Part shown: positions 1 through 8,668 of the stretch, piece by piece | Position numbering within the stretch: position 1 is the stretch's first letter | Layout of the letters: each line of letters begins with the position of its first letter | From: Synechococcus sp. PCC 6312 | Lineage (GTDB): Bacteria; Cyanobacteriota; Cyanobacteriia; Thermosynechococcales; Thermosynechococcaceae | DNA: 64,000 nt | Assembly (NCBI RefSeq): GCF_000316685.1 | Contig: NC_019680.1 | Location: forward strand, 1,241,501 to 1,305,500 | Direction: 5' to 3' | Notes under the pieces: model-generated | The model's input: only the letters and a program-made list of their open reading frames with translations | Database searches by the model: none | Told to the model about the DNA's origin: nothing | Translations under genes and position numbers: made by a program

Positions 1-1447
1 CAAGCACTTGTGAGTTAGGATCTTCGTGAAAAAAGTCAATATTTTCCACATACAAAGCCTGATTGTTTTTCCGCAGATGAATCAGCCCTTTATAGTATTC
101 AAACAATTCCCCATTTAGATCATTATCTAACAGTGCCCATTCAACTTTTGCTTGCTCTTGGGTGTTATGTTTATACTCACCAAATTCTTCTCCCATCCAA
201 ATCAAGGGCACACCCACCGCCGTCATCAGGATCGCCGCACCCAACTTCGCTCGCTTAAAGGCTTCATCATTAAAGATATTTCGATTGCCCAATTCTGCCA
301 GGATATGATTGTGGTCGTGATTGGTTAGATAATTAACAACATTAGTTGTCCCCATAAACCCTTTTCGCTTGCAGTCAATCACATCCTTAAGCTGTTCGAT
401 ATCAAACATATCGCCGCAGATGTGGCCGGTAATTACAGAACGAAAACTATCGTGCCAGCACCCATCCATCGGGCCATCGACATTTGTGATACTAGTTGTC
501 TCTGGAATATGTTCGGCAATGTTATAAAATGGCTTAACTCCGGCTGTTTTTTTAGTTTCGGCAACGATCCAATGCATAAAGTCATAATTAGCAATTTGCC
601 GGGCTGCATCGTAGCGAATGCCATCCACATGATATTCTTCAATCCAATAGCGAACAACATCACCAATGAATGTCCAGGCCGGTTTAACATCTAGGTTTTC
701 ATCATAAAAGTCATAATTAAATTCTGGCCCCCAGTTGTTATCAGGATCCCGGGGAGAATGATGGTACCAGTAATCATGGTCAATTTGTGTCAGGGGACTA
801 GACGATTCTGAGTGATTGTAAATCCCATCCATGATGACCCGAATCCCGCGGGCGTGACATTCATCAATCAGATTTTTTAACTCGTCCGTTGAGCCGTAAC
901 TTGATTCTGCAGCAAAAAAGTAACGCGGGTTATACCCCCAGCTATAATCCCCCGGATATTCTTTGAGCGGCATCAGTTCAATGGCATTAATACCCAGGTC
1001 AGCAAGAAAATCTAACTTTTCGACAACGTGTTTATATTTACCGCGCACATAGCGGTCTGGTTCGCCCCCAGAAAAGTCAGCCACGTGCAGTTCATAAATG
1101 ACTAACTCGCGATCGCTGGGCAAGGGTTTATCGTCATGTTTCCAAATGTAGGTATCAACAATTTTTTTGCCATTTTTGATTTGGACAACCCCATTTTGAG
1201 TCGAATTATCAATATCTGTGGCATAGGGGTCAACAACCTCTAACCATTGATCCGGCTCGACAAACCAGCTTTTTGACTGAACCCGGAATTTATAGTGATA
1301 GGTGCCATCCTCCAGCTCAACTTGAGCGCGGAAATAGCCATCTTCTCCTTGTTGCATTGGAATATCTTCCCAGGCCGAGAATGACCCAATCAAGGCGACT
1401 GCTTTGTTGTAGGGGGCAAATAATTGAAATTCAATCGGGTGTGTCAT
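1..1447 (-). CDS. GH13 alpha-amylase-family enzyme with N-terminal CBM48-like domain (3' end outside window)
   Basis: Reading the minus strand from the ATG at 1447 gives 482 codons without a stop before the window edge. Residues about 1-95 resemble a CBM48/E-set domain (GSFSAW, DGYFRAQ, YHYKFRV). A GH13 barrel follows: YELHVADFSGG, LGINAIELMPL, WGYNP, then the nucleophile region DGIRYDAARQI (Asp about 280), the acid/base region NIAEHIPE (Glu about 312) and NHDHNH (Asp about 378), all catalytic residues in place. The family acts on alpha-1,4/1,6 glucans, so a role in glycogen or maltodextrin metabolism is likely. The NHDHNH segment differs from the SHDE of typical GlgB branching enzymes, so I call family only. 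It lies 285 bp from glmM, which is read on the same strand. Confidence 0.85.
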   Translation of the reverse strand, partial: MTHPIEFQLFAPYNKAVALIGSFSAWEDIPMQQGEDGYFRAQVELEDGTYHYKFRVQSKSWFVEPDQWLEVVDPYATDIDNSTQNGVVQIKNGKKIVDTYIWKHDDKPLPSDRELVIYELHVADFSGGEPDRYVRGKYKHVVEKLDFLADLGINAIELMPLKEYPGDYSWGYNPRYFFAAESSYGSTDELKNLIDECHARGIRVIMDGIYNHSESSSPLTQIDHDYWYHHSPRDPDNNWGPEFNYDFYDENLDVKPAWTFIGDVVRYWIEEYHVDGIRYDAARQIANYDFMHWIVAETKKTAGVKPFYNIAEHIPETTSITNVDGPMDGCWHDSFRSVITGHICGDMFDIEQLKDVIDCKRKGFMGTTNVVNYLTNHDHNHILAELGNRNIFNDEAFKRAKLGAAILMTAVGVPLIWMGEEFGEYKHNTQEQAKVEWALLDNDLNGELFEYYKGLIHLRKNNQALYVENIDFFHEDPNSQVL

Positions 1448-1732
1448 AAAGTCCCCTATGGTAAAAAGCATTGATTGGAATCAATATTGACCTGCGATCT
1501 AAAACCTTTTTCAAACTTGGGAAATGTAGGGGAATAAGGCACACTGCATCCGTCAATTCTATCGTCTCTCGATTCGTTGGTGATTGCTGAGAAAATTGTG
1601 GGGGCTTCAACGTTCGTACTATCTTTGCTGATAAAGTTCGCGTTTGATTGACAGCCATCCCAGGCCCTGATGGGTAAACCCTCGTTGAGTCAAAGGCCGC
1701 CAGAGATACCAAATGCATTCTATAAAAAGGGC

Positions 1733-3106
1733 TTAGGCGGCCAAGTGGGTTTCTACGGAGGTCACTAACTGGCTAGTCCAATGCTCAGCCAAGGTAGCCG
1801 AAACCGCCTCCACCATGACCCGAATGACCGGTTCTGTGCCCGAAGCCCGGACGAGAATCCGCCCTTGATCGCCCATGTCAGCGGTGGCTTGTTCAATCAG
1901 GGTTTGGAGCGGTTGACAGTCTTGCCAGGCCAGGCGGCGTTCCCGATCCATCACGGGGACATTGCGGAGAATTTGGGGATAGGACTCAAAACTGGCATCC
2001 TTCAATTGGTGCAATGTGCAACCAGCCTGCTTCACCAAGGCTGCCAAGTGAATCGCCGTCAACAGCCCATCCCCACCAATCCCGTAGTGCCGACAGAGAA
2101 TATGCCCCGACTGCTCACCCCCCAACATCGCCCCGTAGCGCAACATTTCGGCATGAACGTATTGATCGCCCACCGCTGCCCGCACTAAGGTTCCGCCCCG
2201 TTGCTCCCAGGCCCGTTCAAAGCCCAGATTGGACATAACAGTCGCGACGATTAAATCCCCCGGTAGTTGTTGGGCCTGTTGCAGGGTTTGTCCCCAAAAA
2301 TAAAGAATATGATCCCCATCAATCGTCCGCCCCAGGCCATCCACCGCCAGCACCCGATCCGCGTCCCCATCAAAGGCAAAGCCCAAATCGGCCTGGTATG
2401 TCTGCACTGCCTGACGTAAGGGGTCTAAATGGGTCGAGCCACAGTTGACGTTAATTTTTTCTCCGTTGGCCTGGTTATGGAGACAAATCACCGTTGCCCC
2501 CAGTTGCTCAAACACCTGTGGTGCCAAAGAGACCGCCGCCCCATAGGCCAAATCCAAAACCACCTTCATCCCTGCCAGAGGTTGATCTGCCCCCAAAGAG
2601 TTCGTCAAGGCCTGGCCATAGGTGTGGAGTAATTCGGGACGATTCAGGTTATGACCCCAATGACTGGCCACTTCCCAGGCCCCGGCCTGATTCAAATGGG
2701 TTTCAATCGCTTTTTGCAGGTCTTGGGGGAGCTTATTGCCCTGGGCATCAAAAATTTTAATCCCATTATCTTCCGGGGGATTGTGACTAGCGGAAATCAT
2801 CGCCCCGCCCACCGCCTCGGAGTGATGCACCAAATAAGCCACACAGGGAGTTGGACACAGGCCCACTTGCCAAACCTCTAAGCCTGCCGCTGTTAAGCCC
2901 GCTGCCAGGCCCATCGCCAACATATCGCTAGAGGTGCGGGAATCCTGACCTAGGATGAATGGCTGCCCAGAGGATTGAGATGCGGCTAATTCTCGCCCGG
3001 CCCAGTAGCCCAACTCCATCGCCAAATTGGGAGTTAATAATTCACCCGCTCGGCCCCGAATGCCATCGGTACCAAAGCGAATTGGCGTAGATTTAACCGC
3101 AGACAT
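1733..3106 (-). CDS. glmM: Phosphoglucosamine mutase
   Basis: Converts glucosamine-6-phosphate to glucosamine-1-phosphate, the step before UDP-GlcNAc in peptidoglycan and lipid A precursor synthesis; cytosolic. The protein of about 457 residues has FGTDGIRG near the N-terminus, the phosphoserine loop [14 protein letters not shown] (catalytic Ser about 107), the metal loop DGDADR and the C-terminal phosphate-binding [12 protein letters not shown]; length matches bacterial GlmM. I chose the ATG at 3106 because an AGGAG lies 9 bases upstream; a GTG at 3112 in the same frame is too close to that site. It diverges from mrdA across about 200 bp, so both cell-wall genes may share a regulatory region. 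Confidence 0.96.
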   Translation of the reverse strand: MSAVKSTPIRFGTDGIRGRAGELLTPNLAMELGYWAGRELAASQSSGQPFILGQDSRTSSDMLAMGLAAGLTAAGLEVWQVGLCPTPCVAYLVHHSEAVGGAMISASHNPPEDNGIKIFDAQGNKLPQDLQKAIETHLNQAGAWEVASHWGHNLNRPELLHTYGQALTNSLGADQPLAGMKVVLDLAYGAAVSLAPQVFEQLGATVICLHNQANGEKINVNCGSTHLDPLRQAVQTYQADLGFAFDGDADRVLAVDGLGRTIDGDHILYFWGQTLQQAQQLPGDLIVATVMSNLGFERAWEQRGGTLVRAAVGDQYVHAEMLRYGAMLGGEQSGHILCRHYGIGGDGLLTAIHLAALVKQAGCTLHQLKDASFESYPQILRNVPVMDRERRLAWQDCQPLQTLIEQATADMGDQGRILVRASGTEPVIRVMVEAVSATLAEHWTSQLVTSVETHLAA

Positions 3107-3314
3107 GATCACTCACTCCTCAAGTCGGTCAAGATGATGGCGGGCAGACAGGGTATCTTTAAGATCAAGGGCCACAAGAGAAATACTTACTCTTCTGCTA
3201 AACTTGCGCCATCATGCAATCATGAGTTGGCCCGTCACCTTAACATAAGTTCACCCACGACCGAATATAGCATTTTCTTTATACTTCTCCGATATTTTTT
3301 GAGTATTTCTGCTT

Positions 3315-5132
3315 ATGCCTCTGGCGCAGTCCAAACCCATAACAAAGGGAATCTACTCCTTTAATTACCAACCCTATCAGCGCACCTTTGGCCAAAATGG
3401 GCGGGGGCTGACGTTGATGATTGTTGTCTCCCTGATCTTGTTTGGCGGGATTGGCACCAGGCTGGCCTATTTACAAGTTCTAGAGGGGCAACATAACCGG
3501 AAATTGGCCGATGAAAACCGGATTCGCCTGATTCCCAAACCACCAGAGCGCGGCAAGATATTAGATCGCAAGGGGCGGATTTTAGCGGGAAATCAATTTT
3601 CCTACTCTGTGTTTGTCTGGCCGATTGCCAAGAAAAAAGCGGAATGGCCGCAAACCTTAGAATTGCTCTCAAAAATCTTAAATGTCCCGGCCGCGGAGAT
3701 TGAAAAAACGATTGAAAAGGCAGGCTATAATTCCCCCTCGCTGTTGCGGATTGCCAAAGGGATTACCCAGGCCCAGATTGTCGCCTTAGAGGAGCATAAA
3801 TCCCAACTGGCGGGGGTGGAGGTGGATCGGGAGGCCCAGCGGTTTTATCCCCTTGGCGAAGTGGCTGCCCATGTGTTGGGGTATATCGGTGAATTAGACG
3901 AAGAAGAGTTGGCTAAAAATAAAGAGCGGGGCTATCGCCTAGGGGATGTGATTGGCAAGATGGGCGTTGAAGCCAGTTATGAGTCGCAATTACGGGGCAC
4001 TTGGGGCGGCCAACAGGTGGAAGTGGATGGGGCAGGCAAAGTTTTGCGCATCCTAGGCCAAAAGAAAGCCCGGCCGGGGAATGACTTAACCCTGACCCTC
4101 GATTTGGATGTCCAAAAAGCGGCAGAAGCAGCCCTTGGGAATCGCCGGGGAGCCATTGTCGCCCTGGATCCGCGGGATGGCAGTATTTTGGCAATGGCGA
4201 GTCGTCCGGCCTTTGATCCCAACTGGTTTGCCAATCGGATGACAGAAGGTCAATGGCAAGAACTTCAGCAGCGGCAAAATCCCTTTGTTAATCGGGCGAT
4301 CCAAGGCTTTCCACCCGCTAGTACCTTCAAAATTGTCACCACTACGGCGGGGTTGGAATCGGGTAAGTTTAGCCCGGATACGGTTCTCATGACCTACTCG
4401 GCTTTAAACAGTGGTAGTTTTGCATTTCATGATTGGAATCGGGCTGGGTTTGGGCCGTTGACCTTTGCTGGGGCGATGGCCTGGAGCAGTAATACCTTTT
4501 TTGGGCAAGTGGGGCGGCGTGTGGGTGAAAAAACCTTAATTGACTGGGCCCATCGCTATGGATTCGGGCAAAAAACGGGTCTGGATTTACCAGGAGAAGC
4601 GGCGGGGTTAGTCCCAGATCTGGCCTGGAAACGGAAAACCTATGGGGATGATTGGTATGACGGCGATACCCTGATTTTTTCTATTGGCCAAGGGGCACTT
4701 CAAACCAGTCCTTTGCAAGTGGCAGTGATGTTTGGGGTTCCGGCCAATGGTGGGTTTAAGGTGCGCCCCCATTTTGTCCAACTTCCCAACAAAAGCCCCC
4801 AGCAGGCGCGAGAGTCTCTAAATCTTAAGCCCAGCACCATTCAAGTTTTGCGCCAGGGATTGCGGCAAGTGATCACCAATGGCACAGGGTCAGGGTTAAA
4901 TAATCCGAGCATCCCTCCCTTAGCTGGTAAAAGCGGCACAGGCGAAGATCCACCCCGCCCCCATCACACTTGGTTCGGCGCCTATGCACCGGCGGATAAA
5001 CCGGAAATTGTGGTTGTAGCCTTCTTAGAAAATTCTGGCGGTGGCGGTGGCTCAACGGCCGGGCCCCTGATGCTACAGACAATGCAGGCCTACTTCAAAG
5101 CAAACCCGCCTCCCAAAAACACCCTTCGTTAA
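3315..5132 (+). CDS. mrdA: Penicillin-binding protein 2 (class B PBP, elongation transpeptidase)
   Basis: Cross-links peptidoglycan during lateral wall growth. The 605-residue protein has a short cytosolic tail, one membrane anchor (about residues 31-50), the PBP dimerisation/non-catalytic domain starting at RLIPKPPERGKILDRKGR, and a transpeptidase domain. All three active-site motifs are present: SxxK as STFK (Ser336, Lys339), SxN as SSN (391-393) and KSG (539-541). IFSIGQGALQTSPLQ is typical of PBP2. It is near the usual length for the family. The divergent neighbour glmM also serves cell-wall synthesis. Confidence 0.93.
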   Translation: MPLAQSKPITKGIYSFNYQPYQRTFGQNGRGLTLMIVVSLILFGGIGTRLAYLQVLEGQHNRKLADENRIRLIPKPPERGKILDRKGRILAGNQFSYSVFVWPIAKKKAEWPQTLELLSKILNVPAAEIEKTIEKAGYNSPSLLRIAKGITQAQIVALEEHKSQLAGVEVDREAQRFYPLGEVAAHVLGYIGELDEEELAKNKERGYRLGDVIGKMGVEASYESQLRGTWGGQQVEVDGAGKVLRILGQKKARPGNDLTLTLDLDVQKAAEAALGNRRGAIVALDPRDGSILAMASRPAFDPNWFANRMTEGQWQELQQRQNPFVNRAIQGFPPASTFKIVTTTAGLESGKFSPDTVLMTYSALNSGSFAFHDWNRAGFGPLTFAGAMAWSSNTFFGQVGRRVGEKTLIDWAHRYGFGQKTGLDLPGEAAGLVPDLAWKRKTYGDDWYDGDTLIFSIGQGALQTSPLQVAVMFGVPANGGFKVRPHFVQLPNKSPQQARESLNLKPSTIQVLRQGLRQVITNGTGSGLNNPSIPPLAGKSGTGEDPPRPHHTWFGAYAPADKPEIVVVAFLENSGGGGGSTAGPLMLQTMQAYFKANPPPKNTLR

Positions 5133-5295
5133 CAGGATAGTCATTTTGAGCATCGGACATGGCCTGGTTGGTTGGGATTAAGAATAATCTCTGATGCCAA
5201 TATCCCAGGTTCAGGCTCAGTTGTGGATAAAGGCGCGACTGAGTGGGAGAAGAAATTAACAACCGAGGGGAGAAAAGATGAGACTCAATTGCTTT

Positions 5296-5985
5296 TTAAC
5301 GAAACAAGTTGTACTTGAGAATGCAGATAATTGCCCATACGCCATCTTTCCAATTAATTTTCTTGCCTTCTTTATAGCTTCTGCCGTAATAGGAAATACC
5401 TACTTCATAGATGCGACAATTGAGTTTTACCACTTTTGCCGTGATTTCTGGCTCAAAGCCAAACCGATTTTCTTCAATCCGAATTTGCTGAATAATCTCT
5501 TTCCGAAATGCCTTATAGCAGGTTTCCATATCCGTTAAGTTAATGTTAGTAAACATATTGGAGAGAGTCGTTAGAAATCCATTGCCAACTCTGTGCCAAT
5601 AGTACACGACCCGATGCGGCGCAGCCCCTTGAAATCGTGAACCATAAACAACATCGGCCCGCCCTTGCAAAATGGGTTCGAGCATCAGTGGATAGTCCTG
5701 GGGAGAATATTCCAAATCAGCATCTTGAATAATGGCAATATCCCCTGTCATTTGCCCCAGGCCTGTGCGAAGTGCGGCCCCTTTGCCGAGGTTACGGGGG
5801 TGATAAATCACTTGGGAGACTAATGGTTCAATGTCCTGCTTGAGAATCTCTTGAGTGCCATCACTAGAGCAGTCATCAACGACAATAATTTCTTGATTGG
5901 TAATGGGGGAATTGTGAATAGCATCAATGACTTGGCGAATGGTAGCAGCTTCGTTATAACAGGGGACAATCACTGATAATTTCAA
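5296..5985 (-). CDS. GT2 glycosyltransferase, dolichyl/polyprenyl-phosphate sugar synthase-like, without membrane domain
   Basis: A 229-residue GT-A glycosyltransferase: MKLSVIVPCYNE at the start, VDDCSSDGT (nucleotide-sugar binding), NLGKGAALRTG and the metal-binding QDADLEYSP, followed by YGSRFQG. This is the DPM1/GtrB-like pattern, but the C-terminal transmembrane region of GtrB-type enzymes is absent, as in eukaryotic DPM1. The upstream gene, 23 bp away and read in the same direction, encodes a polytopic membrane protein, which may provide the membrane-side step; that pairing is inference. Likely role: making a lipid-linked sugar donor for surface glycans. Confidence 0.85.
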   Translation of the reverse strand: MKLSVIVPCYNEAATIRQVIDAIHNSPITNQEIIVVDDCSSDGTQEILKQDIEPLVSQVIYHPRNLGKGAALRTGLGQMTGDIAIIQDADLEYSPQDYPLMLEPILQGRADVVYGSRFQGAAPHRVVYYWHRVGNGFLTTLSNMFTNINLTDMETCYKAFRKEIIQQIRIEENRFGFEPEITAKVVKLNCRIYEVGISYYGRSYKEGKKINWKDGVWAIICILKYNLFR

Positions 5986-6008
5986 ATTACTCGCTCCTGC
6001 ATTGTTGA

Positions 6009-7163
6009 CTAAACTGGTTCTGTGGCAAACCCAAGCAAATAAGCAACACTAACCAGGCCCAGGAGACTAAAAACAGCAATTTTATATCGGCCTGGATGGT
6101 AAGGCCACAGAAGGAGTAAAAACAAGTATAAATCTAAAAAGACCCGACTATAGTCTGTAAATAGATTGAGAATTTGTAACTTTGCCAAGATAAACATCAG
6201 GCTATACAGCCCACCCGCTAAAACAATTTCTGGTTGCTTACCCCAGGCCGGCCTGGCTGCTAAACCAATGCCAATAACAACTGCAATTTGCAGTAGAAAC
6301 ACAATCATGTCTAAACCCTGGGTCAAACTGATTGGGGTAGTGATTAACACCTGTACCTTGGCCAGAATTCCAGTCAAGGGCCAACTAAAATGTGTCCCTA
6401 AGCTTTGACTATCCCAGGCTGTCCCTAACCGCTGGCGTAAATAGAGATTCCATAATCCCCAAGGCAGTAGGGCCAAAGGTGCAAGAACCAAGTCCGGTTT
6501 ACGGCGTTTTAGGCCACTGGTCATGACAAGGGCGAACCAGATTAAAAGGGTTGTTTCTCTGGTTAAGATGGCCAAGGCCTGCCAAACCCAGGTTAGCCAA
6601 GAGTTGTTCTGCCGATAATGCCGCAGGGTTAGAATGACCAAGGTTGTACTCAATAGGTCGGCCGTGGCAATACTGAAGCTAATCCACAGGCCAGGAATGG
6701 TTAAAAATAGCAGCGGTAAGGAGGAGGGTTGCTTCGGTAATAATTCTCCCAGGCCCCAAACGCTGACCCCAAAACAGAGAATGTTAACCAGCACTAAGGT
6801 ATAGGGAATCCAGCCCGGTTGGCCCAAACCCAAAAACCAGCCCAAAAATGGATAAAAAATCCGCCGATAGCGATAGGCCGGCACATCCAAGGACTTCAGG
6901 GTTTGCGGATTCCCCAGGCCTGGGTCTAAAGCAATGGTGAGGAACTGTTGACCGTCATGGCCTGTTTTGCCTTGGTGAATAAAGACTGATTCTGCGGACA
7001 AATAGGGGGAAACGGGTATGACATCACCAATCCGAAAAAAACCGGTAACCTGACCCTGAAATTTCCCAACCCCTAAGATCAGGGCAATCACCAAACTCAA
7101 GCCCATGGCCAGCAGTGGATAGAGAACTTGACGGCGAATGGGGGCAGAAAGATTGTTGATCAT
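6009..7163 (-). CDS. Polytopic membrane protein, probable glycan-assembly or glycosyltransferase-C-like protein
   Basis: 384 residues with about nine hydrophobic segments; the first runs from about residue 12 to 32 and is followed by a large extracytoplasmic loop containing GHDGQQFLTIALDPG and AYRYRRIFYPFLGW. A D-x-Q-type first loop in a multi-spanning protein recalls GT-C enzymes and the AZOBR_p60025 family linked to cell-surface glycopolymer formation, but I cannot align it here. It is read 23 bp upstream of the DPM1-like glycosyltransferase and probably co-transcribed with it, which supports a lipid-linked sugar function. Confidence 0.6.
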   Translation of the reverse strand: MINNLSAPIRRQVLYPLLAMGLSLVIALILGVGKFQGQVTGFFRIGDVIPVSPYLSAESVFIHQGKTGHDGQQFLTIALDPGLGNPQTLKSLDVPAYRYRRIFYPFLGWFLGLGQPGWIPYTLVLVNILCFGVSVWGLGELLPKQPSSLPLLFLTIPGLWISFSIATADLLSTTLVILTLRHYRQNNSWLTWVWQALAILTRETTLLIWFALVMTSGLKRRKPDLVLAPLALLPWGLWNLYLRQRLGTAWDSQSLGTHFSWPLTGILAKVQVLITTPISLTQGLDMIVFLLQIAVVIGIGLAARPAWGKQPEIVLAGGLYSLMFILAKLQILNLFTDYSRVFLDLYLFLLLLWPYHPGRYKIAVFSLLGLVSVAYLLGFATEPV

Positions 7164-7265
7164 TAGCTTCTAAGTCTCTACAACGCGCCAAAATAACTGA
7201 GGAACTGCCCTAATTTTGTCTGTCGTAGCCCAACATACCCCGACTCTGACCGTTTTGAACCAGAC

Positions 7266-7275
7266 CCAGGCCTGG
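7266..7275. repeat. CCAGGCCTGG highly iterated palindrome (example copy)
   Basis: One of at least 17 perfect copies that I located in the window: 7266, 11363, 13993, 15215, 20770, 23125, 31673, 35910, 37149, 37250, 38597, 40102, 42893, 45939, 50201, 51568 and 51691. They lie in both genes and intergenic DNA. The half-site CCAGGCC/GGCCTGG is far more frequent still. Confidence 0.9.
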
Positions 7276-7354
7276 GACTCTGACCAAATCACCGAAACCG
7301 TCTAAAGTGGAAAAAATACCCCCATCATCTGCACATTTCCGAAGCGTCTTCACT

Positions 7355-8281
7355 ATGGTCAGCAGCGACACCCCCTTTCTTCCCATTGCCTACCTCCAGG
7401 GTGAATTTATTCCTTTTACAGATGCGAAACTTTCTGTTGCGACCCATGCCCTCCATTACGGAACAGCCGCCCTCGGTGGTTTACGGGGAATCCCCAATCC
7501 AAATAACTCCCAGGAAGTATTTTTATTTCGCTTAGAGGATCATGCCCGCCGCCTCAGCAATTCCGCCCGCTATCTGGCCTATGATCTACCGGCTAGTCAG
7601 ATTAAACATCTCTTGATTGAATGGGTGCAACGCAACAAACCCCAGGCCCCGTTTTATATTCGGCCATTGGTGTATACGTCTGGGTTAGGGATTGCCCCGC
7701 GGTTGCATCAGGTGGAAAAAGATTTTCTCATCTATGGCCTGGAGTTGGGGGATTACTTGTCGCCGGATGGGGTGAGCTGTCGGATTAGTTCCTGGGAGCG
7801 ACAGAGTGATCGGAGTTTTCCCTTGCGTGGCAAGTTAACAGCTTCCTATATTGTCTCGGCCTTGGCGAAAACAGAAGCGGTGGAGTCGGGGTTTGATGAG
7901 GCAATCCTGCTCAACGATCAAGGCAAAATCTGTGAAGCCTCGGGGATGAATTTGTTTATTGTCCGGAATGGGGTGCTGATTACGCCGGGGGTAGATCAAG
8001 ACATTTTGGAAGGCATTACCCGCAACAGTGTGATCCAGGTAGCTCGGGATTTGGGGATTAGCGTGATGGAGCGGCCGGTAGATCGGACGGAGGTCTTAAT
8101 TGCCGATGAAGTTTTTTTGACCGGAACCGCGGCGCGAGTTGTCCCTGTTTCAAAAATTGAAAGTTATATGCTCCCGACCGAACGCCCGATCACTCAACAA
8201 CTCCAGGCCCTGCTGAAGGCCATTACCCACGGGCAAGAACCGAACTATCGGCAATGGGTGGATGTCATTCCCTTAAGCTAG
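7355..8281 (+). CDS. ilvE: Branched-chain amino acid aminotransferase (PLP fold type IV)
   Basis: Transaminates leucine, isoleucine and valine with 2-oxoglutarate; cytosolic. Family signatures include THALHYGTAALGGLRG near the N-terminus, FRLEDHARRLSNSARYL, the PLP-lysine segment RGKLTASYIVSALAKTEAV, the GFDEAILL and EASGMNLF signature, and ILEGITRNSV. I take the ATG at 7355, which places FLPIAYLQGEF near the N-terminus as in related proteins; a GTG at 7307 would add 16 residues with no family resemblance. The final 15 or so residues are variable. The D-amino-acid transaminase/ADC lyase subgroups share this fold, but the length and motifs favour IlvE. Confidence 0.87.
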   Translation: MVSSDTPFLPIAYLQGEFIPFTDAKLSVATHALHYGTAALGGLRGIPNPNNSQEVFLFRLEDHARRLSNSARYLAYDLPASQIKHLLIEWVQRNKPQAPFYIRPLVYTSGLGIAPRLHQVEKDFLIYGLELGDYLSPDGVSCRISSWERQSDRSFPLRGKLTASYIVSALAKTEAVESGFDEAILLNDQGKICEASGMNLFIVRNGVLITPGVDQDILEGITRNSVIQVARDLGISVMERPVDRTEVLIADEVFLTGTAARVVPVSKIESYMLPTERPITQQLQALLKAITHGQEPNYRQWVDVIPLS

Positions 8282-8323
8282 AATCACGGGGAATCTATCT
8301 GCTTAACTAAAGCATTCCTCACT

Positions 8324-8518
8324 ATGAAACAAGTACAAAATACAGCCCGCCTAGCCCTAGGTATCTTTTTCGGTCTGATTGGAATGATTGGTATTATTCT
8401 CCCTCTAATTCCCGGCACTCCCTTTCTCCTGTTGGCTGCGGCCTGTTTTAGTGGCCTGGAGGAAGAGACAACCGCCGATCCTGTCCACAAAACGGAACAT
8501 CAAACCGTAGTAGATTAG
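8324..8518 (+). CDS. Short DUF454/YbaN-like membrane protein
   Basis: 64 residues starting MKQVQNTARLALG, with a hydrophobic segment and the motif LGIFFGLIGMIGIILPLIPG followed by TPFLLLAAACFS, which is the N-terminal signature of DUF454 (YbaN) inner-membrane proteins. Those are usually around twice as long, with a second half (a helix and another membrane span). Here the sequence ends in an acidic tail (EEETTADPVHKTEH). It may be a truncated family member or a naturally short version. It lies 42 bp after ilvE, so co-transcription is possible. Function unknown. Confidence 0.6.
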   Translation: MKQVQNTARLALGIFFGLIGMIGIILPLIPGTPFLLLAAACFSGLEEETTADPVHKTEHQTVVD

Positions 8519-8668
8519 GGACAACCCCGGCTCCACGGGTTGCGTTACCCATTTCAAAGACTTATTACGGGCTAAGACACAAAGGCTGACACCCCGATAA
8601 ACAAATTTATAGTTAAATTAACCGATGCAATGCCGATCTGTTTTGTGAGGCGCGGTTTCTAAAGGTCA

